Assembly (NCBI RefSeq): GCF_029167105.1
Contig: NZ_JARFML010000031.1
Location: 1 to 64,000, forward strand
Source: Bradyrhizobium yuanmingense
Lineage (GTDB): Bacteria; Pseudomonadota; Alphaproteobacteria; Rhizobiales; Xanthobacteraceae
Length of the DNA: 64,000 bases
Direction of reading: 5' to 3'
Of the stretch, positions 42,763 through 49,293 are shown piece by piece. The translations under genes and the position numbers were made by a program. Numbering within the stretch: position 1 is the first letter of the stretch; every line of letters starts with the position of its first letter. The notes under the pieces were generated by a model. That model ran no database searches, was not told the DNA's origin, and saw nothing but the letters and a program-made list of their open reading frames with translations.

Positions 42763-44385
42763 TTACCCTCCCGCTCCAGGCTCCTGGAGGGGATTGGAGA
42801 GAGAACGCGAGCGCCCGCCGGCGTCCGCCAGCACCTTCCACTGGAACAGCGGCGAGTCCTTTGGCGGCGAGAGCTGCGGGGTCCAGCCGGTCAGCTTTTC
42901 GATCGCATAGGTGTCCATCACGACGCCGCGCCAGCGGCGTTCGACCCTGAAGAGTTGCTCGCGCTGCGCCGGAATGTGCTCCCACAGCGATGCACGGTTG
43001 TCCGGCTCGCGCCCGACATAGATGCCGGCATGACCCTTGATCCTGTCCATGCCGGGGTCGCGGAAATCCTGAAAGCGGCCGCGCTCGTTGATCTCGATCA
43101 CGGGCACGCGGCCCCGGAACAGCCAGCGCATCATGGCGTAGGTGCGATAGTCCGTGGTTGCGATCCAGGTCGCGCCTGTTGCGTCGAGGGCGGCTTGCGC
43201 CCGCGCGGCGACCTGCTCGTAGCCGGCCTCGGCGCCGATCGGGTCGATCTTGCCGAGCAGATTCCAGGGCGCGGCAACGTAGTAGAGGAACACGATGACG
43301 ACGAATGCGACGCCCGAGACGATCCCTGTCCTGGCCCAGAACAGCGAGGACCTGAGCATACGGGCGGACCATCCCTCTTTCCTCATCGTGACGAGGTTGA
43401 CCGCGGTGGCGGCAAAACCGACCGGCCACATGAACATCGGCCAGGTGTCGCCGACGCGAAGCGTCAGCGACTTGAAGAAGAAGTAGATGAACGGCACCAG
43501 CACCGCGGTTGACAAAAGGATCGCGACCGGCTCGCGCGTGCGATAGCCGCGCCCCGCCGTCAGCACCAGGCCCATCAGCACCACCGGCAGCAAGACGAAA
43601 CCGACCAGGCCGAATTGCAGGCCGATGTAATCGCCGATCGTACGCAGCGAGATGCCGTAATTGGCGGTGGCGCGCACGCCCTGGAAACGGAATGAGGCCC
43701 AGTCGTGCTGCGCGTTCCAGATCAGCACCGGCGAGAACACCGCTAGCGCGACCAGGACGGCGAGATAGGGATAAGGACTGCGCAGCCAGCGCCAGCGCCA
43801 ATCCGGCACCAGCAGAAAGGCGGCGACCGCCGGCGCGAACATGACCACGGTGAATTTCGACAGCATCGCGAGGCCCGCGAACAGGCCTGCCGCCAGCCAC
43901 CAGCGGCCGTCGCCGCTTTGCGCCAGCCGCACCAGCGACCACATCATCGCGACCGCGAACGGGATCATCGCGACATCGGGCGCAACCTTGGCCATCAACA
44001 GGCCGTAATAAAGCGCGGCCTCCGGCATCAGCACCGCGAACACGATCGCGCGCGCATCATGGGTGAGGCGGCGGACGATGTCGGCGAGCAGCAGCTGCGT
44101 CACCAGCATCGCGACGATGCCGCCGAAGCGGACACCGAGATTGGTGTCGCCGAAGATCGCGGTTCCGAAGCGGATCAGCCAGGCGATGCCGGGCGGATGA
44201 TCGAGGAAGCTGAGCGCAGCCTCCTTCGACCAGGTCCAGTAATAGGCTTCATCGGTGCGCAGCTCGATGGCCGAGGCATAGACGATGCGGAGCAGCGTCA
44301 TCGCGGCAATGATCGCTGCGGCCATGAGAATGAGACGGCGTTCGGCGCCGGCCGGCTTCGCAGAGATGTCGGGAGCGATCGTCAC
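42763..44385 (-). CDS. GT39/ArnT-like membrane glycosyltransferase
   Basis: 540 residues from a GTG at 44385 (MTIAPDISAK); the frame continues upstream into a repeat and is not used. More than ten membrane helices. Catalytic-type acidic pair in ELRTDEAYYWTWS (Asp45, Glu46) followed by FLDHPPGIAWLI, both characteristic of GT39/GT83 enzymes that transfer sugars from polyprenyl-phosphate donors to lipid or protein on the periplasmic side. A C-terminal periplasmic domain (IATTDYRTYAMMRWLFRG) completes it. Acceptor unknown. The stop lies 8 bp from that of the threonine synthase (convergent). Confidence 0.85.
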   Translation of the reverse strand: MTIAPDISAKPAGAERRLILMAAAIIAAMTLLRIVYASAIELRTDEAYYWTWSKEAALSFLDHPPGIAWLIRFGTAIFGDTNLGVRFGGIVAMLVTQLLLADIVRRLTHDARAIVFAVLMPEAALYYGLLMAKVAPDVAMIPFAVAMMWSLVRLAQSGDGRWWLAAGLFAGLAMLSKFTVVMFAPAVAAFLLVPDWRWRWLRSPYPYLAVLVALAVFSPVLIWNAQHDWASFRFQGVRATANYGISLRTIGDYIGLQFGLVGFVLLPVVLMGLVLTAGRGYRTREPVAILLSTAVLVPFIYFFFKSLTLRVGDTWPMFMWPVGFAATAVNLVTMRKEGWSARMLRSSLFWARTGIVSGVAFVVIVFLYYVAAPWNLLGKIDPIGAEAGYEQVAARAQAALDATGATWIATTDYRTYAMMRWLFRGRVPVIEINERGRFQDFRDPGMDRIKGHAGIYVGREPDNRASLWEHIPAQREQLFRVERRWRGVVMDTYAIEKLTGWTPQLSPPKDSPLFQWKVLADAGGRSRSLSNPLQEPGAGG

Positions 44386-44430
44386 GGCGGCGCTTTTCCC
44401 CGACTTGGAAGGGGGAGTCAATGTGGGGCC

Positions 44431-44580
44431 GTCGTCCCGGGCAAGCGAAGCGCGACCCGGGACCCACAACCACAGGGAGCGGTTGGGCGAAGATTCGGAG
44501 TTGCCATCCCGCTCCACAACTGCCCCCTGGGGTTATGGGTCCTGGATCGGAGCGCTTGAGGGCGCGCTTGTCCGGGACAA
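44431..44580. repeat. Intergenic inverted repeat, family B variant
   Basis: GTCGTCCCGGGC..GACCCGGGACCCACAACCACAGG on the left, GGGGTTATGGGTCCTGG..TGTCCGGGACA on the right; diverged from the copies at 24831 and 63438. It lies between the divergent glycosyltransferase and cyclase genes; the rest of the 294-bp gap has no gene. Confidence 0.75.
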
Positions 44581-44679
44581 CAGCGCGGCTTGTTCGTCCA
44601 TGTGATCCCGCTGGCTGTCCATGTGGGGAATTAAAGGTTACGCTGGCTGGTCTCCTCCATGACCTGACACAACCGAATC

Positions 44680-46407
44680 ATGGCCACCGCTCCCACACAG
44701 ATGTCAGTCGTCCGCGCCGCCGGCGTGCGGCAGGTGCGACTCGTTTGCGGCATCATCCTGTTCGCCTTTGTGGTCAGTCATTTCCTCAACCACGCGCTCG
44801 GCAACATCTCGGTCGATGCCATGGAGGCCGGGGTCTACTACCACACGCTGTTCTGGCAGTTCCTCCCGGTCGCGATCGTGTTCTACACGGCCGCGCTCAC
44901 CCATATGGGGCTCGGCCTCTACGCGTTGTATCAGCGCCGCCAGTTCCGCTGGCGAACGATCGAGCCGCTCCAGCTCGTGCTCGGCTTGAGCATCCCCGTC
45001 CTCGTCATGGGCCACGTCATCGGCGTGCGGCTCGCGCAGACGCTGTACGGGCACGAGAAGCTCTATCCGCAGGAGCTCTATTTGTTCTTCGTGGCGGCGC
45101 CGGGTCTGCTCTGGCAGATGACGATCCTGCTTCTCATTGCCTGGGTGCACGGCTGCATCGGCGTCTATTTCTGGCTTCGGCTAAAGCCGTTCTTCACCCG
45201 CGCGGCGCCCTATCTGCTCGCGGCCGCCGTGCTGATCCCGACGCTCTCGCTGCTCGGCATCTACCAGGGCGGCCGCAGCGTCGCCGTCGACAGCGACGAT
45301 GCCGAATGGCGAAAGCAGCATCTCACCCGCCGCCAGGTCGGCACGGTTGCGGAAGGCAACACGCTCGAGCGCATCGCGGGCGGTCTCACCATGGGCTATT
45401 TCGGTCTGTTGGGACTGGTGCTGGCGGCGCGCGGCGTGCGCGCCTTGCGCGAACGGCGCGGCGGCATGATCGCGCTGTCCTACGGCAACGGCAAGACGGT
45501 GCGGGTCCCCAAGGGCCTGTCGGTGCTGGAGGCGAGCCTGCGCCACAACGTGCCGCACGCCAGCGTCTGCGGCGGCCGCGCCCGCTGCTCGACCTGCCGC
45601 ATCCGCATCATCGGCGATCATGATGCCCTACCCACTCCGTCGCAGCGCGAGGCTTTCGTGCTCACCCGCGTCGGCACCGCCGATCCCTCGATCAGATTGG
45701 CCTGTCAGCTGCGTCCGACCTCCGATCTCTCCTTCTTCCAGCTCTTCGCAGCTCACACGCATGCAACGGACGGAGCCTCGACATCGGCCAGTATCGGCCA
45801 GGAGCGCTATCTCGTCAGCCTGTTCGTGGACATGCGCGGCTCGACGCAGCTGGCCGAGAAGCGCCTGCCGTTCGACACGGTCTTCATCGTCAACCGCTTC
45901 CTCGGCGCGGTGTCGCAAGCGGTGATCGAGAACGGCGGCCAGCCGAACCAATTCGTCGGCGACGGCATGCTGGCGCTGTTCGGACTCGCGGCCGACCCGC
46001 AAACCGCCTGCCGGCAGGCGATGAAGGCAGCCGCGGGAATCGCTGCGCATATCGACGAACTCAACGATCTCCTGAGCCACGATCTGCGCCAGCCGATCCG
46101 CTTCGGCATCGGCATCCACGGCGGCGAGGTCATCATCGGCGACATCGGCTATCGCGATCACATCGTCTTCACCGCGCTCGGCGATGCCGTCAACGTCGCC
46201 GCCCGCCTGCAGGACATGACCAAGACGCTGGCCTGCGAGGCGATCGTCTCGGACGAAGTCCGCCGTACCGCTGATATTGCCGAGGACGCCCTGCCGCAGC
46301 AGGAGGTCGCCATCCGCGGCCGCGACCAGCCGCTCGCGGTGCGGGTGGTGGCGAATGCGAGGGAGCTGGCGGCGCTGGTCGATCGCAGCGAGCGGGTGGC
46401 GGCGTGA
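44680..46407 (+). CDS. cyaC: CyaC-like adenylate cyclase with membrane haem-type anchor and [2Fe-2S] domain
   Basis: 575 residues in three parts. (1) About six membrane helices (18-260) with several His in or near helices (VVSHFLNHAL, ALTHMGLGLY, VMGHVIGVR, AWVHGCIG), as in SdhC/D-like dihaem anchors. (2) A [2Fe-2S] ferredoxin domain (about 263-350) with Cys297, Cys303, Cys306 and Cys342 in CGGRARCSTC and RLACQL, the adrenodoxin-type spacing. (3) A class III cyclase domain (SLFVDMRGST, Asp384; QFVGDGMLALFG, Asp428; ALGDAVNVAARL). It is built like the quinone-responsive CyaC of Sinorhizobium meliloti, so it probably turns quinone-pool or redox state into cAMP (inference). Start ATG 44680; a second in-frame ATG is at 44701. 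Confidence 0.88.
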   Translation: MATAPTQMSVVRAAGVRQVRLVCGIILFAFVVSHFLNHALGNISVDAMEAGVYYHTLFWQFLPVAIVFYTAALTHMGLGLYALYQRRQFRWRTIEPLQLVLGLSIPVLVMGHVIGVRLAQTLYGHEKLYPQELYLFFVAAPGLLWQMTILLLIAWVHGCIGVYFWLRLKPFFTRAAPYLLAAAVLIPTLSLLGIYQGGRSVAVDSDDAEWRKQHLTRRQVGTVAEGNTLERIAGGLTMGYFGLLGLVLAARGVRALRERRGGMIALSYGNGKTVRVPKGLSVLEASLRHNVPHASVCGGRARCSTCRIRIIGDHDALPTPSQREAFVLTRVGTADPSIRLACQLRPTSDLSFFQLFAAHTHATDGASTSASIGQERYLVSLFVDMRGSTQLAEKRLPFDTVFIVNRFLGAVSQAVIENGGQPNQFVGDGMLALFGLAADPQTACRQAMKAAAGIAAHIDELNDLLSHDLRQPIRFGIGIHGGEVIIGDIGYRDHIVFTALGDAVNVAARLQDMTKTLACEAIVSDEVRRTADIAEDALPQQEVAIRGRDQPLAVRVVANARELAALVDRSERVAA

Positions 46408-46414
46408 TTCTTTA

Positions 46415-46440
46415 CCTCTCCCCGTAAGAACGGGGCGAGG
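46415..46440. repeat. Short family-E hairpin after the cyclase gene
   Basis: CCTCTCCCCGT / ACGGGGCGAGG, 11-bp stem with one mismatch and a 4-nt loop, starting 7 bp after the cyclase stop. It looks like a shortened copy of the family-E repeat and may also act as a transcript-end stem, though no T tract follows. Confidence 0.6.
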
Positions 46441-46464
46441 GAGCGCACCGTCGTCGCAGCCTGC

Positions 46465-46488
46465 TGCTCGTGAATCTCGTCACGAGCA
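46465..46488. promoter_or_regulatory. Perfect 9-bp inverted repeat between cyaC and sorA
   Basis: TGCTCGTGA-N6-TCACGAGCA, 140 bp upstream of sorA. No poly-T follows, so it is either a protein-binding site or a factor-dependent transcript end. The half-site TCACGAGCA has no assigned regulator that I know. Confidence 0.5.
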
Positions 46489-46627
46489 CAACACCGGCCT
46501 GCTGCAATGCAGCGGCATGGGCTTGCTGCGAAAGCGCGAATTGACTTCACGCAAATGGTTGCGACAGATGAGCGCAGGATCGTGGTGATGCCCCCCGATC
46601 CAACGAGAAGCTCCGGGAGGAGAAAAA

Positions 46628-47827
46628 ATGTTCGATCGACGCGACCTGCTCAAGGGAGCAGGCCTTGCCGCCATGGCGGCCACACTGAATTCCACCAAGG
46701 CGCTGGCCCTCGACACCGTGACCCTGCCCTTCACCAATGGCGAACGGCCGCTGGTGAAGTATCCGCAGAAGCGGCCGATGATCGGCCTGACCAGCCGGCC
46801 GCCGCAGCTCGAGACCCCGTTTGCGGTGTTCAACGACGGCCCGATCACGCCGAACAACGCGTTCTTCGTGCGCTATCACCTCTCCGACCTGCCCTACGAT
46901 CTCGACCCCGACAAGTTCACGCTGGAGGTCAAGGGCAAGGTCGACAAGCCGCTGAAATTGTCGCTGAAGGACATCCGCAAGATGAAGGCGACGGAGATCG
47001 TCGCCGTCAACCAGTGCTCCGGCAACAGCCGCGGCTTCTTCGAGCCGCGCGTTGCCGGCGGTCAGCTCGCCAACGGCGCGATGGGTTGCGCGCGCTGGCG
47101 CGGCGTGCCGCTGAAGAGCGTGCTGGAGATGGCCGGCGTGCAGAGCGGCGCCAGGCAGGTCACCTTCAACGGCATGGACGGACCGGTCAACGACAAGACG
47201 CCGGATTTCATCAAGGCACTCGACATCGATCACGCCACTGACGGCGAGGTGATGCTGGCCTATGGCATGAACGGCGAGGACCTGCCGTTCCTCAACGGCT
47301 TTCCGCTGCGCCTGATCGTGCCCGGCTATTTCGGCACCTACTGGGTCAAGCACCTCAACGAGATCACCGTCATCGACAACGTCTATGACGGCTTCTGGAT
47401 GAAGTCGGCCTACCGCATCCCCGACACGCCGAACAATGCAGTCGAGCCGGGCACCGCGCCGAAGGCGACGATCCCGATCAACCGCTTCACCATCCGCTCC
47501 TTCATCACCAGCGTCCCCGATGGTGCCAAGCTGAAGGCGGGAGCCGTGACCCTGCGCGGCATCGCGTTCGATGGCGGCAAGGGCATCAAGCAGGTCGACG
47601 TCTCCACCGACGGCGGCAAGACCTGGGTCGGCGCCAAGCTCGGCAAGGATCTCGGCAAATACGCCTTCCGCGAATGGAAGCTGCCGGTGAAGCTCGCGGC
47701 CGGCAGCCACGAGCTCAAGGTCCGCGCCGCCGGCAATGGCGGTGAGACCCAGCCGGACATGCCGCGCTGGAACCCGGCGGGCTATTTGCGCAACGTCGTC
47801 GAAACCGTCCGCGTCAGCGTGGCCTGA
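46628..47827 (+). CDS. sorA: Sulfite dehydrogenase molybdopterin subunit SorA-like
   Basis: 399 residues, GGAGG 7 nt before the ATG. Twin-arginine signal (FDRRDLLKGAGLAAMAATL) for export of the folded molybdoenzyme. Sulfite-oxidase fold: the Mo-ligating cysteine in AVNQCSGNSRGFF (Cys130), MGCARWRGVPLKSVL, GFPLRLIVPGYFG and the dimerisation domain with VDVSTDGGKTW. It oxidises sulfite to sulfate in the periplasm and passes electrons to the cytochrome encoded 12 bp downstream (SorAB type). The cytochrome c partner and the lack of a membrane subunit argue against the YedY/MsrP branch. Confidence 0.88.
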   Translation: MFDRRDLLKGAGLAAMAATLNSTKALALDTVTLPFTNGERPLVKYPQKRPMIGLTSRPPQLETPFAVFNDGPITPNNAFFVRYHLSDLPYDLDPDKFTLEVKGKVDKPLKLSLKDIRKMKATEIVAVNQCSGNSRGFFEPRVAGGQLANGAMGCARWRGVPLKSVLEMAGVQSGARQVTFNGMDGPVNDKTPDFIKALDIDHATDGEVMLAYGMNGEDLPFLNGFPLRLIVPGYFGTYWVKHLNEITVIDNVYDGFWMKSAYRIPDTPNNAVEPGTAPKATIPINRFTIRSFITSVPDGAKLKAGAVTLRGIAFDGGKGIKQVDVSTDGGKTWVGAKLGKDLGKYAFREWKLPVKLAAGSHELKVRAAGNGGETQPDMPRWNPAGYLRNVVETVRVSVA

Positions 47828-47839
47828 AGGAGACTGATC

Positions 47840-48136
47840 ATGCAGCGCATCGTTCTCCTCGCCGTCGCCGCATCGATGGGCTCGTCACTTGCAGCTCCCG
47901 TCAATTACAAGACTCCCGACGAGGTCGCCGCCTTCAAGCCCGGTCCCAATCTCGAGGTCGTGCAGGGCAATTGCAGCGCCTGCCATTCGTCCGACTACGT
48001 CGCCACGCAGCCGCCGATGAAGGACAAGAGGGCGTTCTGGCAGGCCGAGGTGACCAAGATGATCAAGGTCTATGGCGCACCGATCGACGATGCCGATGTC
48101 GGCAAGATCGTCGATTATCTGGCCGCGACCTACTGA
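47840..48136 (+). CDS. sorB: Sulfite dehydrogenase cytochrome c subunit SorB-like
   Basis: 98 residues. Signal peptide RIVLLAVAASMGSSLAA, single haem motif CSACH (45-49) and a probable axial Met in PPMKDKRAFW (near 59). A small class I cytochrome c, as expected of SorB; it accepts electrons from SorA and passes them to the respiratory chain. AAGGAG lies upstream of the ATG. Confidence 0.88.
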   Translation: MQRIVLLAVAASMGSSLAAPVNYKTPDEVAAFKPGPNLEVVQGNCSACHSSDYVATQPPMKDKRAFWQAEVTKMIKVYGAPIDDADVGKIVDYLAATY

Positions 48137-48344
48137 CGGACGCCGCCACGCGCGCCGGCCATTTGACCGCGAAACGGGCAAAACCGGCAAAAACGCCGCG
48201 AAGTTGAGCGGAATTCGGCGAAATGGCGATGTGGTTTGAGCTACCAAGCCTGCCACATTCCGCGTATCCTGTTAGGACCGAACCGGCCGGTTGGCGGGGA
48301 CTGGCGGTTCGAGATCTCGGAGGAAGACCCGCGGAGAAGTCGTG

Positions 48345-48545
48345 ATGGCTAAAGGTACGGTCAAGTGGTTCAACCCGACGAAGGGTTATGGATTTATCCA
48401 GCCTGCGTCGGGTGGCAAGGATGTGTTCGTGCATATCTCGGCAGTGCAGAAGGCCGGTCTGTCGACCCTCAACGAGGGACAGACGGTGGAATATGAAGAG
48501 ATCGCAAACCGGGGCAAGACCTCCGCGGAAAACCTCAAAGTATAA
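48345..48545 (+). CDS. Cold shock protein, CspA family
   Basis: 66 residues, single OB-fold: MAKGTVKWFNPTKGYGFI (RNP1 KGYGFI) and DVFVHIS (RNP2), with TVEYEEIANRGKTSAENL at the end. RNA chaperone. The long untranslated region before it (208 bp from the sorB stop) is usual for csp genes, which are controlled by mRNA folding. AGGAAG and GGAGAAG lie upstream of the ATG at 48345. Confidence 0.93.
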   Translation: MAKGTVKWFNPTKGYGFIQPASGGKDVFVHISAVQKAGLSTLNEGQTVEYEEIANRGKTSAENLKV

Positions 48546-48566
48546 GCCCGCGCCAGCCTTTGCTGC

Positions 48567-48586
48567 CTCCCGGATTTGTCCGGGAG
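48567..48586. terminator. Stem-loop after the cold shock gene
   Basis: CTCCCGGA-TTTG-TCCGGGAG, perfect 8-bp stem 21 bp after the csp stop. It is followed by CGGGCC and an A run rather than T, so it may be a transcript-stabilising or weak terminator structure. Confidence 0.5.
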
Positions 48587-48717
48587 CGGGCCAAAAAAAT
48601 TTAAGAAGACGGCCGGTGCATTCGACGACAGGCGTTGCGATTGCACAAGGATAGCTATTTTTTCCTTGCGAAGACCGCTCATCGAACCACAGCAATGACA
48701 ATCGCGACTGCACTTCG

Positions 48718-49179
48718 CTAACCCACCGGCAGCGGTGCGTCGCGCTTGATCTCCTCCATCACCGCATAAGTTCGCGTCTCGCGCACGCCCGGCATCGACA
48801 GCAGGGTCTCGCCGAGAAAGCGTCGATAGGCGGTCATGTCCGCAAGCCGCGCCTTCACAAGATAGTCGAAGCCGCCGGCAACCATGTGACACTCCAGCAC
48901 TTCAGGGGCGAGCCTCACGGCCCGGGCGAACCGCTCGAAATTGTCGGGCGTGGTCTTGTCGAGCAGCACCTCGACGAACACCAGGAGCCCAAGGCCGAGC
49001 CGATGCGGGTTGAGCCGCGCGCCATAGCCTTCGACGAAGCCCTCGCGCTGCAGGCGCTTCAGCCGTTCGCCGATCGAGGTCGGCGACAGCCCGATGCGCT
49101 CGGCGAGCTCGACATTGGCGATGCGCCCATCCTCCTGCAGGATCGAGAGGATTTTCCGGTCGGTTCGGTCAAGTTCCAT
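48718..49179 (-). CDS. putR: Lrp/AsnC family regulator, probable PutR
   Basis: 153 residues. N-terminal helix-turn-helix (LDRTDRKILSILQEDGRIAN, then LAERIGLSPTSIGERLKRLQ) and C-terminal RAM ligand domain (LVFVEVLLDK, VAGGFDYLVKARLADM). It is divergent from putA over a 114-bp region, the arrangement of PutR, an Lrp-type activator of proline utilisation in rhizobia and Agrobacterium. Because the PutA next door has no DNA-binding domain of its own, a separate regulator is expected. Confidence 0.88.
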   Translation of the reverse strand: MELDRTDRKILSILQEDGRIANVELAERIGLSPTSIGERLKRLQREGFVEGYGARLNPHRLGLGLLVFVEVLLDKTTPDNFERFARAVRLAPEVLECHMVAGGFDYLVKARLADMTAYRRFLGETLLSMPGVRETRTYAVMEEIKRDAPLPVG

Positions 49180-49293
49180 AGTTTATATAGCCAAAGGGCT
49201 GATCTTCTTCATTTTCTAAGGCAAATCGGCTAGATTGTCTATCGAAGTACGGTCACGCGGGCCTTATCCTGGATTTCAGCCACAGGACACGCC

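Noticed and set aside
48567..48586. Hairpin after the cold shock gene as a classical intrinsic terminator.
   Set aside because: It is followed by an A run rather than a T run on the plus strand, so it is listed only as a stem-loop with modest confidence.
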